Notes: generated by a model not told the origin, from the sequence alone. A DNA stretch of 11,731 nt from CAZVJA01 sp964626885 (GCA_964626885.1 CAZVJA010000165.1:1-11731); one strand, 5' to 3'; shown: positions 1-6,197, counted from the first letter of the stretch. A program made the numbers and translations.

Positions 1-115
1 TTTCGCTCAGATGCACGTCCTTCACCTTGAGTGTCGCCGCTTCCGACGCGCGGCAGCCGGTGGCATACAGAAGGCATAATAACGCCCGATCGCGGAGCGG
101 AAAGCGGTCGTCAAA
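1..115 (-). pseudogene. Tyrosine recombinase (phage/Xer-type integrase) fragment, partial
   Basis: Read on the minus strand, this stretch encodes a piece of a tyrosine-recombinase catalytic domain. The segments PLRDRALLCLLYATG and CRASEAATLKVKDVHLSE match the family's 'RDRAL..LLYATGLRVSE...L...DV' block. The Arg of TGCRASE sits at the place of the first catalytic Arg. The rest of the domain (HxxR and the nucleophilic Tyr) would lie beyond the left edge, so its integrity cannot be judged. On the N-terminal side, homology stops near base 115: the frame stays open but reads low-complexity, unrelated residues (KGGGQCQR) where more core-binding domain should be. I therefore call it a truncated gene. 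It could still be part of a gene with a divergent N-terminus. A tRNA-Phe 3' fragment lies about 345 bp away, as expected for integrase-related DNA. Confidence 0.68.
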
Positions 116-460
116 TCTCAGTGAACGTTGACACTGACCTCCCCCTTTGACCGGCACCAAATGGAATCGCAGACCCGGCCCCCACTTTCGCGGGGAATGG
201 TCAAGTTAAAGCCCGATCCCATTTTGCCCAGACTTGCCAGTCGGGGCTGACGTCACAGGGGACTGCGCCCACAATCCTTGTCCGCTCTGGCGGGGAAGGT
301 CCGACCGGCGACCGGGCTGCGGAAGCATGGGGCAGAACCTCGCTCGAAAACTCACCGAGGCCGGCTGTTGCCCGTCTGGCGGAGCGAGGTTTGAATCGCG
401 CTCTTAAGGGCCGACTCGCTTCGTTTCCTAATCACGCAAAGCCTTACCGGTCTAAAGGAG
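116..460. other. Gene-free stretch, possibly remnant insertion-sequence end DNA
   Basis: No credible coding frame is seen on either strand. The left part (about 120-230) carries spaced GACC/CCCACTTT-type words (CACTGACCTCC, TTTGACCGGCACC, CCCACTTTCGCGG). These remind me of the multi-copy terminal motifs of IS21-family elements. This is a pattern impression only; no IS21 transposase or helper ATPase gene is present. It would explain why the integrase homology stops abruptly next to it. The right part holds a perfect inverted repeat (listed separately). Confidence 0.3.
336..391. repeat. Perfect 10-bp inverted repeat with 36-nt spacer
   Basis: AACCTCGCTC at 336-345 is the exact reverse complement of GAGCGAGGTT at 382-391. 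As RNA it would form a 10-bp stem with a large loop. No T run follows on either strand, so it is not an ordinary intrinsic terminator. It lies between the integrase fragment and the tRNA-Phe fragment, so it could be a recombination-protein site, an element end or a leftover of inverted duplication. Function unknown. Confidence 0.5.
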
Positions 461-502
461 TGGACAGGGGGAGAATCGAACTCCCGACACCAGGATTTTC
501 AG
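461..502 (-). other. tRNA-Phe(GAA) 3'-half fragment, candidate integrase attachment core
   Basis: Read on the minus strand, this is a well-formed tRNA 3' half. It has the anticodon loop CTGAAAA (anticodon GAA) at 496-502, the 3' anticodon strand TCCTG at 491-495 and the variable loop GTGTC at 486-490. The T arm is GGGAG-TTCGATT-CTCCC (469-485), with perfect pairing. The acceptor 3' strand CCTGTCC is at 462-468 and the discriminator A at 461; CCA is not encoded. Upstream of the loop the sequence is not tRNA: the required 5' anticodon strand CAGGA is absent (TGAGC instead), and the D arm and a full 5' acceptor strand are missing. Homology thus ends at tRNA position 32, the usual crossover zone of tRNA-targeting integrases. 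The best reading is an att copy left by an integrated element; the intact tRNA is not in the window. Confidence 0.72.
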
Positions 503-609
503 GCTCAACCGGCGATGCTCCACCAGCGTCCACAGTCGTCCCAAGCCGTACACGGTTGCGTTCTTGCGGCGAGGCCGAAAATCCACCGACGTTCGCCTTT
601 GTTCTCCCG

Positions 610-631
610 TTTGGCTGTACTTTGGCTGTAC
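610..631. repeat. Perfect tandem duplication of an 11-bp unit
   Basis: TTTGGCTGTAC occurs at 610-620 and again, without a gap, at 621-631. It lies just over 100 bp from the tRNA-Phe att-like core. Short direct repeats at this distance are typical of the arm-type binding sites of tyrosine recombinases, but a simple slippage duplication is equally possible. Confidence 0.6.
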
Positions 632-645
632 TCAATTTCCCTCAG

Positions 646-1148
646 GTCACATTACTCGCTCGGCTTCAGTTCCTCGAACTCTAGGCCGCGCGCTCGTGAT
701 CGCAGCAGCAGACCGCTGACGTCTTCCAGTTCTCCGCAGCCATGATTGCCTCCTGGCACAAACGGTTCGATGAAGACGGCCCTGATGCTCTCGTCCAACT
801 CCGCGAGCCGGTCAACCGCCTCCCCGATTTCGTCCACTACCTCGTGCGACGGTTGAAGCTCCTCTATCCAGTGCTCGGCAAGGGGAAAATCACGCAGATT
901 TTTGTGTGGGCTGGGCTGCACTCGGCACCCGCCACGGTCGGGAGAATCCTGAACCAGCCTTCCACACCGAAACCGGCTCCACAGAAACAGAATACAATTC
1001 TCGTTGTTAGGGCGAAGTATCCCAACCACGTCTGGTATGTTGAACTCATGACCATCCCGACGTCCCGGGCTTTTGGACCGCGTGGCTGCCGCTCGCCTTT
1101 CCGCAGTCCAGACCCTTCTCCTGGTGGGTGACTATATTAATGGATTTC
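646..1148 (+). pseudogene. Degenerate DDE transposase (integrase-core family), multiply disrupted
   Basis: The conceptual translation follows a transposase of the HTH plus integrase-core (rve) type. LLARLQFLEL is followed by in-frame stops at 682-684 (TAG) and 694-696 (TGA). Then come an HTH-like segment (TADVFQFSAAMIASWHKRF), DEDGPDALVQLREPVNR, an HTH_21-like 'GLHSAPATVGRIL' block and the start of the catalytic core, YPNHVWYVEL. The first catalytic Asp, usual in HVWHVDL, is Glu here. After TIPTS a one-base loss near 1066-1070 shifts the frame; the next frame continues correctly with GFWTAWLPLAFPQS and PFSWWV, and fades by 1148. The C-terminal half with the second Asp and the Glu is absent. 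It cannot make a working enzyme. The exact IS family (IS481-like or a relative) is not certain, and no terminal repeats were identified. Confidence 0.8.
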
Positions 1149-1293
1149 TGTCATGCTTTAACGGAAGCGAAGCGGAGCCGCTCATCGATGCCGAAGTCGC
1201 ATGTTACGACGCGTCCCCCGGCAGAAGAATCTCAATGGTGGCAGCGTCCCTTTTTCCATACCAGCATGACCATTCCACGAAAGAGGTGACATC

Positions 1294-2226
1294 ATGTCCG
1301 ATCAACCGAAGCTGAATCACCCCTGGCTTGTCGCGGTCTGGCCGGGGATGGGGCAGGTCTCAATCAGTGCCGGATACTATCTGATGGCGAAACTCGGGAT
1401 GCACCTTCTGGAGGAATTCTCGCCGCGCGAACTCTTTGAGCTGGAGCACATCGAAGTGAAAGAAGGGCTCATTCGGGCGGGGCGCCTGCCGCGCAGCCGA
1501 TTTTTCGTCTGGCAGGATCCGGGCCAGAATCGCGACATCGTCGTCTTCATTGGCGAAGCTCAGCCACCGCTGGGCAAATACGCCTTTTGCCGCAAGCTGA
1601 TCGAATTCGCGAAAGATCTCGGCGTGGAGCGGGTCTTCACCTTCGCCGCCATGGCGACGCAAATGCATCCGGAACATCCGTCACGCGTCTTCGCCGCAGG
1701 CACCGACGCCAACATCTTGGAAGAGTTGACCCGGTTCGAGACCGAGCCTTGGGAGGAAGGACAGATTAGCGGGTTGAATGGTCTTCTTCTGGGAGCGGCG
1801 GCTGACGCCGGCTTACAGGGGGCCTGTCTCCTGGGAGAAATGCCGCATATCTTCGCTCAACTCCCGTTCCCGAAGGCCTCGCTGGCAGTGCTTGAGGTGT
1901 TCACGTCGATTGCCGGGATCGAAGTCGACCTCACCGAGTTGCAGGAGCAGTCGCTGGCGATGAATGAGAAGCTTGGGGAACTGCTGGCGAACATCGAGCA
2001 AGCGATGGAACAGCAGCCCAGTTTCGAGGAAGAAGCGGAGACCATCGTCCCCGAGCCGATCGAGGAACCCCGCTTGAATCCCGAAAATGAACATGAGATC
2101 GAGCGGCTATTTAAGGAGTCGAGGCAGGACCGTTCTAAGGCGTACGAATTGAAACAGAAGCTCGATCAGCTCGGCATGTTCAAGGAATATGAAGACCGTT
2201 TTCTCGATCTGTTCAACAACGGATGA
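1294..2226 (+). CDS. PAC2-family protein (proteasome assembly chaperone-like, DUF75)
   Basis: A 310-residue soluble protein. The N-terminal motif WPGMGQVSISAGYYL (16-30) matches the glycine-rich opening of PAC2 proteins. ISGLNGLLLGAAADAG and ACLLGEMPH (158-185) match the second signature, and IAGIEVDLTEL (206-216) the usual end of the domain. Residues about 217-305 are acidic and helical with heptad-like spacing (LGELLANIEQAMEQQ; RSKAYELKQKLDQL), probably a C-terminal coiled coil. Eukaryotic and archaeal relatives are proteasome assembly chaperones; the bacterial role is unsettled, and no proteasome gene is present here. The start is supported by GAGGTGA at 1283-1289, 4 nt before ATG. The gene follows the transposase relic directly. 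It precedes carbamate kinase by 120 bp, so separate or shared transcription are both possible. Confidence 0.85.
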   Translation: MSDQPKLNHPWLVAVWPGMGQVSISAGYYLMAKLGMHLLEEFSPRELFELEHIEVKEGLIRAGRLPRSRFFVWQDPGQNRDIVVFIGEAQPPLGKYAFCRKLIEFAKDLGVERVFTFAAMATQMHPEHPSRVFAAGTDANILEELTRFETEPWEEGQISGLNGLLLGAAADAGLQGACLLGEMPHIFAQLPFPKASLAVLEVFTSIAGIEVDLTELQEQSLAMNEKLGELLANIEQAMEQQPSFEEEAETIVPEPIEEPRLNPENEHEIERLFKESRQDRSKAYELKQKLDQLGMFKEYEDRFLDLFNNG

Positions 2227-2304
2227 ATACTGTGCGCGTCTAGGTATTGCAGGCCGCGACACGGCGATGCCGGCGAGTCGATGTGCGTTCGATAAGCGTG
2301 GATT

Positions 2305-2319
2305 GTTTCGAAACGTTTC
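2305..2319. promoter_or_regulatory. Alternating pentamer element (GTTTC-GAAAC-GTTTC), candidate operator
   Basis: Three pentamers abut: GTTTC, its reverse complement GAAAC, and GTTTC again. They create two overlapping 10-bp palindromes (2305-2314 and 2310-2319). A further palindrome, CCCCGGGG, follows at 2319-2326. The element lies 28-42 bp upstream of the carbamate kinase start, a normal place for a repressor or activator site. No regulator gene is visible in the window. Confidence 0.35.
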
Positions 2320-2346
2320 CCCGGGGCTGAGCAGTTCGAGTGATCT

Positions 2347-3312
2347 ATGTCCCTTGAGTCACACATTCCGCGGCGGGTTTTGGTCGCCTTGGGAGGCAAT
2401 GCTTTTGCCAAGCCGGGTCGCGTATTGACGATGGAAGGCCAACTGCAGTTCGCCCGCGAGGCCGTCTCTTTTCTGACACCGCTGCTGGATCAAAATGTGT
2501 CACTCGTATTGACTCATGGCAACGGTCCACAGGTCGGTCACATCTTGTCGCGGGTCGAGGCCGGCCTCGGGAAGGCCTATTCCATCCCGCTCGAAGTCTG
2601 TGTCGCCGAGTCCGAGGGAGAACTTGGCTACGTTCTGGAGCAGGCGTTACACAATCTGCTCGTTGAGCGAGGTCGCACACCTTCCATCGCCACATTATTG
2701 ACTCAAGTCGTTGTCGATCCGGACGACCCTGCTTTCACGACTTCCACCAAGCCGATCGGAGCCTATTACGACCGCGAGCAGGCGGCCGAACTAACGCAGA
2801 AGGGGTTTGCCCTTCAAGAGGACCGCGCGCGGGGCGGCTATCGACGTGTTGTTCCCTCTCCGGCGCCGAAAGACATTATTGAATGGGACGTGATCGATAA
2901 GCTTTTGAAGTCGGGAACACTGGTGATCGCCGCAGGCGGGGGCGGCATTCCCGTGGTGAGAGACAAAACGGGACAACTGTGCGGCGTGGAAGCGGTCGTC
3001 GACAAGGACTTGGCCTCAGCGCTGCTTGGAGAGAAACTTGGGGCTCGGTTACTGGTCATTCTGACCGATGTTCCGTGTGTCTACACCTGCTTTGGCTCGC
3101 CGCAGCAACAACCGATAACGACGATCGATATCCGTCAGGCCGCGCGCTTCTGCGACGAGGGGCACTTCGCCGTAGGGAGCATGAAGCCGAAGATGGAGGC
3201 CGCGATCCGTTTCGCGAATCGACCTGGGGCACGTACGATCATTTGTGATCCACCGTCATTGCAGGAAGCCCTGCTGGGCCGTGCTGGTACAATCATCTGT
3301 TCTGGCGAGTAA
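2347..3312 (+). CDS. arcC: Carbamate kinase
   Basis: A 321-residue enzyme of the amino-acid kinase fold, close to the family's usual length. It interconverts carbamoyl phosphate + ADP with carbamate + ATP, the ATP-yielding last step of arginine, agmatine, allantoin or purine fermentation. Visible motifs are VALGGNAF (13-20), HGNGPQVG (57-64), PLEVCVAESEGELGY (81-95), KPIG (135-138), AAGGGGIPV (195-203), VVDKDLASALL (217-227), ILTDV (238-242) and GSMKPK (277-282). The last is usually GSMGPK; here Lys replaces Gly next to the nucleotide-binding Lys. The ATG at 2347 is the only start that keeps the essential GGN loop; its Shine-Dalgarno is weak. No arginine deiminase, ornithine carbamoyltransferase or allantoin gene is adjacent, so the carbamoyl-phosphate source is unknown. 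A COG2403 GTPase follows 97 bp downstream. Confidence 0.93.
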   Translation: MSLESHIPRRVLVALGGNAFAKPGRVLTMEGQLQFAREAVSFLTPLLDQNVSLVLTHGNGPQVGHILSRVEAGLGKAYSIPLEVCVAESEGELGYVLEQALHNLLVERGRTPSIATLLTQVVVDPDDPAFTTSTKPIGAYYDREQAAELTQKGFALQEDRARGGYRRVVPSPAPKDIIEWDVIDKLLKSGTLVIAAGGGGIPVVRDKTGQLCGVEAVVDKDLASALLGEKLGARLLVILTDVPCVYTCFGSPQQQPITTIDIRQAARFCDEGHFAVGSMKPKMEAAIRFANRPGARTIICDPPSLQEALLGRAGTIICSGE

Positions 3313-3357
3313 GTTATTATTGGACACGGTTCGTCTGCGTCGAGTTGCAACACAAAC

Positions 3358-3380
3358 TGTTACCATCGGTCCGGGTGACA
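3358..3380. promoter_or_regulatory. Imperfect dyad TGTTACC/GGGTGACA
   Basis: TGTTACC at 3358-3364 and GGGTGACA at 3373-3380 form an imperfect inverted repeat with one mismatch and an 8-nt gap, 30 bp before the GTPase start. It may be a transcription-factor site in the gap between carbamate kinase and the GTPase. The symmetry is modest and chance is possible. Confidence 0.22.
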
Positions 3381-3409
3381 GCGTTCAAGCATACCAATAG
3401 AGTCGTGGA

Positions 3410-4765
3410 ATGTGCCGTCACGCCAATTGCATCATCATGGGAGCTGCAGGTCGGGACTTCCATGACTTTCTGACTTTCTTTCGATCGTCTCCTCATTATC
3501 GGGTTCGGGCTTTTACTGCTGCCCAGATTCCGTTCATCCATGCGCGGACGTTTCCTCAAACGCTGGCGGGGCCGGATTACGACGCGGATATCCCGATATT
3601 CCCAGAAGAAGAGTTGCCGGAACTGATCCGCCGTTTCGATATCGATTTCGTCTTCCTCGCCTACAGCGATCTCTCTCAAGCAGAACTCCTGCAGAAGCTG
3701 AGCCTCGTGCAGTCCTGCGGGGCTGCCTTTGCCCTGTTGGGGCCGAAACAAACGCAGTTGCAGTCCCGCATTCCGAGCATCTCGGTGACGGCCGTCCGGA
3801 CCGGCGCCGGCAAGAGCCCATTGACGCAATTCCTGGCGAAATTGTTGAAGAACAAGGGATGGCGCGTCGGAGTGCTCCGTCATCCTATGCCCTACGGAGA
3901 CCTGATTCAGCAACTTACGGAACGATTAGCAAGCATCGGCGATCTCGATCATTACAGTTGCACCGTCGAAGAGCGGGAGGAATACGAACCATATCTTGAG
4001 ACCGGAGTCATTGTGTATGCCGGAGTCGATTACCGTCGGCTGCTCGAGCTGGCAGAATCTGAGAACGATTTGCTTTTGTGGGACGGTGGGAACAATGATT
4101 ACCCGTTTCTTCACCCCGGCCTTTCGTTCGTCATCGCCGATGCTCTGCGTCCGGGACAGGAGGTGGAGTATTACCCGGGATTCACCAACTTTCGATCCGC
4201 CGACGTGATCGTCATCAACAAGGTAAAACAGGCTCGCCCCGAAGACGTCCTACGGATTCGCGACCACGCAGCCAGATTTAATCCGCGCGCGGATGTTCTC
4301 GAAGCCGATCTGGAAATGGACGCCGATCGTCCCGAACGAATCACGAACAAGCGGGTGCTTGTCGTGGAAGACGGCCCGACGTTGACCCACGGTGGCATGG
4401 CTTTCGGAGCCGGGCTGCTGACCGCAAACAAATGGCAGGCCGCCGAGATCGTGGACCCGCGGGAGAAGGCGATCGGATCGATCGCCTCGACGTTTGAACA
4501 ATATCCGCATCTATCAACCGTGCTGCCGGCAGTTGGCTACTCGCCGGAACAGCGCCGTGAACTTGAAGAGAGCATCAATCGAAGCAGTGCGGAAATCGTT
4601 GTCGACGCCAGTCCCGCACGACTTGAGCACCTGCTCCGGCTCAATAAACCAGTTGTGCGGGTATCCTATCGTTTCCAGCAGGTTCAAGGGACATCCATTG
4701 AGAGCATTGTCGAGCGGTTTCTGAATGCCAATCGGCAACCGGCAGCCACCTTGAAAACGGACTGA
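3410..4765 (+). CDS. P-loop GTPase of the COG2403 / cyclic 2,3-diphosphoglycerate synthetase type
   Basis: A 451-residue, apparently full-length member of the family named after archaeal cyclic 2,3-diphosphoglycerate synthetase. A Rossmann-like N-terminal domain begins CIIMGAAGRDFHDF (7-20) and includes FPEEELPELI (64-73). The central nucleoside-triphosphatase domain has the Walker A motif TGAGKS (131-136), HPMPYGDL (158-165), EEREEYEP (187-194), WDGGNNDYPF (224-233) and VIVINK (266-271). The C-terminal block holds EDGPTLTHGGMAFGAG (320-335), AAEIVDPR (344-351), GYSPEQ (376-381) and NKPVVRVSY (412-420). Whether bacterial members make cyclic diphosphoglycerate is not established; carbamate kinase as neighbour suggests a link to carbamoyl-phosphate or purine-type catabolism, which is an inference. 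Shine-Dalgarno is weak. The ATG at 3437 would remove nine poorly conserved residues and is an alternative start. Confidence 0.87.
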   Translation: MCRHANCIIMGAAGRDFHDFLTFFRSSPHYRVRAFTAAQIPFIHARTFPQTLAGPDYDADIPIFPEEELPELIRRFDIDFVFLAYSDLSQAELLQKLSLVQSCGAAFALLGPKQTQLQSRIPSISVTAVRTGAGKSPLTQFLAKLLKNKGWRVGVLRHPMPYGDLIQQLTERLASIGDLDHYSCTVEEREEYEPYLETGVIVYAGVDYRRLLELAESENDLLLWDGGNNDYPFLHPGLSFVIADALRPGQEVEYYPGFTNFRSADVIVINKVKQARPEDVLRIRDHAARFNPRADVLEADLEMDADRPERITNKRVLVVEDGPTLTHGGMAFGAGLLTANKWQAAEIVDPREKAIGSIASTFEQYPHLSTVLPAVGYSPEQRRELEESINRSSAEIVVDASPARLEHLLRLNKPVVRVSYRFQQVQGTSIESIVERFLNANRQPAATLKTD

Positions 4766-4806
4766 TTTCAATCTGTTTTGAGCTGATCGTAGCGTCCGAT
4801 TCCTGC

Positions 4807-4835
4807 TTGACGTGAGGTGCCCGCCGTCCTATTGT
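4807..4835 (+). promoter_or_regulatory. Sigma-70-like promoter, TTGACG-N17-TATTGT
   Basis: A -35-like TTGACG (4807-4812; five of six to consensus) is followed after exactly 17 bp by TATTGT (4830-4835; four of six to TATAAT). It lies in the 321-bp gene-free gap after the GTPase, just before an intrinsic terminator. Transcription would start near 4842. The rest of the gap (4930-5086) shows TTGACT near 5012 without a convincing -10 partner. Confidence 0.35.
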
Positions 4836-4896
4836 GAGGACAGATAGAGAGCAATTGTACCGACGACTGGTGCAAGGGCGAACAGGTTATGACGGC

Positions 4897-4929
4897 CCCG
4901 CGGGTATTTTGTGCCCGACGGGTTTTTTT
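4897..4929 (+). terminator. Rho-independent terminator
   Basis: The arms CCCG-CGGGTA (4897-4906) and TGCCCG-A-CGGG (4912-4922) pair over ten base pairs with one bulged A and a 5-nt loop (TTTTG). Seven T follow (4923-4929). It is oriented for + strand transcripts. It sits 131 bp after the GTPase stop and 157 bp before the universal stress protein. It can end the upstream operon, end a short RNA from the promoter-like site at 4807, or act as an attenuator in the leader of the next gene. Confidence 0.85.
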
Positions 4930-5086
4930 ATTTGTCGAGCAGAATTTTGAAACGAGTTGGAGGTATTTAGTGAAGAGTTGTCTGCCGTGCCAGTCGCACA
5001 AATTTATAGGTTGACTTGTCCGCATTTCGGCCTCAATCGCAATTGCTTCTATACGGCAATGGTCCCTTGATCGAAAGGAATCTCCC

Positions 5087-5545
5087 ATGATCCGACTTCA
5101 GAAGATCCTCGTTCCGGTGGATTTCAGTCGTCACAGCGAGATTGCCCGCAATTACGGCTGCGATTTCGCGGAAAAATTCGGCGCAGAGCTGCATCTCCTG
5201 ACTGTTGTGCAGGAAATGATTGGCGACATGGATGCCTTTTATGCTGTTCCGGGGAACTACGCGCAAGAAGTGCGAGCGGAATCGGAACGCCGGCTGGCCA
5301 CGTTTCTTGATCCAAAATGGAGCAATGGGAAAAACATTTCCCGGTATGCCGTCTCGGGCGTGCCTTTCCTCGAAATCGTGCGTTATGCCCGAGAGAACGC
5401 CATTGATCTGATTGTGATGGGGACGCACGGTCGCGGCGCCGTCAAGCACATTCTGATGGGGAGTGTGGCCGAACGAGTCGTCCGCACGGCTCCTTGTCCG
5501 GTCCTGACCGTGCGTCATCCGGAACACGAATTTGTCATGCCTTGA
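5087..5545 (+). CDS. Universal stress protein (UspA family)
   Basis: A 152-residue single-domain USP of typical length. The first strand KILVPVDFS (6-14) carries the adenine-contacting Asp after the hydrophobic strand. The C-terminal region has IDLIVMGTHGRG (106-117) and the ATP-binding signature G-2X-G-9X-G-S, met exactly by G112, G115, G125 and S126. APCPVLTVR (135-143) is the usual last strand. It is therefore expected to bind ATP like MJ0577-type USPs rather than E. coli UspA. The start has AAAGGA 7-8 nt upstream. Its neighbours (DUF2267, Hsp20, Lon-like protease) form a stress-related set on the same strand. It follows the terminator and probably begins a new transcription unit. Confidence 0.93.
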   Translation: MIRLQKILVPVDFSRHSEIARNYGCDFAEKFGAELHLLTVVQEMIGDMDAFYAVPGNYAQEVRAESERRLATFLDPKWSNGKNISRYAVSGVPFLEIVRYARENAIDLIVMGTHGRGAVKHILMGSVAERVVRTAPCPVLTVRHPEHEFVMP

Positions 5546-5562
5546 GAAACGGTGCAGACTCG

Positions 5563-5594
5563 GTGGAATCGTTCCACAACCTGTGAACCAGGTT
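5563..5594 (+). other. Two back-to-back hairpins between USP and DUF2267 genes
   Basis: GTGGAA-TCG-TTCCAC (5563-5577, perfect 6-bp stem, 3-nt loop) is followed directly by AACCTG-TGAAC-CAGGTT (5578-5594, perfect 6-bp stem, 5-nt loop). Only TTT follows, so it is at best a weak terminator. An RNA-processing or mRNA-stability element that sets different levels of the two products is possible. Confidence 0.45.
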
Positions 5595-5630
5595 TCCGGA
5601 TATAGAACCACATTTACGAAAGCCGATCCC

Positions 5631-6056
5631 ATGAGCACCACAGGCTTGAAAGTTTTCGACAGCACGCTTCAAACAACGAACATCTGGCTCGACGAAGTGA
5701 TGCAGGAAATGGGTTGGGACGACCGGCACAAAGCGTACCATGCACTGCGGGCCGTATTGCATACATTGCGTGACCGGCTTCCCGTCAACGAGGCGGTTCA
5801 GCTTGCGGCGCAACTGCCGATGCTCATCCGAGGGATTTTCTTTGAAGGCTGGCATCCGCAGAACAAGCCGGTGAAAGAGCGCTCGCAGGATCTCTTTCTC
5901 TCCCACATTGGCGATGCCTTTCTGTTCGACATTGAGGCGGATTCGCGAAATATCACGCGGGGCGTGCTGGGAGTTTTGGCGAAGCACGTCACCGCGGGCG
6001 AAATCAAAGACGTGAAAGGAATCCTGCCGGAAGACATCCGCGAACTGTGGCCGTGA
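5631..6056 (+). CDS. DUF2267 domain protein
   Basis: A 141-residue protein covered almost wholly by a DUF2267 domain. The conserved core is DDRHKAYHALRAVLHTLRDRLPV (30-52), broken only by conservative changes, then NEAVQLAAQLPMLIRGIFFEGW (53-74), followed by KERSQDLFLSHIGDAF (82-97) and ITRGVLGVLAKHVTAGEI (108-125). The family is small, helical and of unknown biochemical role; it often sits beside stress and heat-shock genes, as here. I chose ATG 5631 because an in-frame ATG at 5532 would overlap the USP end, and its extra 33 residues run through the double hairpin and look nothing like the domain. The Shine-Dalgarno is poor (GAAAGCC). The gene ends about 140 bp before the small heat-shock gene. 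Confidence 0.88.
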   Translation: MSTTGLKVFDSTLQTTNIWLDEVMQEMGWDDRHKAYHALRAVLHTLRDRLPVNEAVQLAAQLPMLIRGIFFEGWHPQNKPVKERSQDLFLSHIGDAFLFDIEADSRNITRGVLGVLAKHVTAGEIKDVKGILPEDIRELWP

Positions 6057-6197
6057 GATCGAGCTGGAACCCGGTACTCTTCAGTGCTGTAATAGCTGAG
6101 GGGCTCGAATTGGCATTGCGAACGTTCACGCGCTTCATGCTCTTTGAGAGTCTCACGAGCGAAGAGGCTAAAATCTGCACTTCAGCGCCATTTTGAA

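Noticed and set aside
461..541. A complete 81-nt tRNA on the minus strand
   Set aside because: Only GGAC of the 5' acceptor strand can pair with the 3' strand. The 5' anticodon strand does not match TCCTG, and no D arm can be drawn.
461..600. tRNA-Phe interrupted by a group I intron in the anticodon loop
   Set aside because: No 5' tRNA half is found on the minus strand at higher coordinates in the window, and no intron core elements were recognised.
444..635. 63-residue minus-strand open frame over the tRNA fragment
   Set aside because: It reads through the tRNA-derived sequence and the tandem repeat, so it is most likely a by-product and not a gene.
4827..4842. GTCCT-ATTGTG-AGGAC hairpin as a second terminator
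   Set aside because: It has only a 5-bp stem, no T run follows, and it overlaps the better explained -10 box.
4842..4929. Fluoride or guanidine riboswitch in the USP leader
   Set aside because: A few words (GGGCGA, TTATGACGGCC) are suggestive, but the conserved cores of those riboswitches are not present in order.
5532..5630. N-terminal extension of the DUF2267 protein from ATG 5532
   Set aside because: It overlaps the USP gene end, crosses the double hairpin and has no likeness to the domain.
6119..6127. GAACGTTC palindrome before the Hsp20 gene as a heat-shock operator
   Set aside because: It is only 8 bp, does not resemble CIRCE, and such words are frequent by chance.
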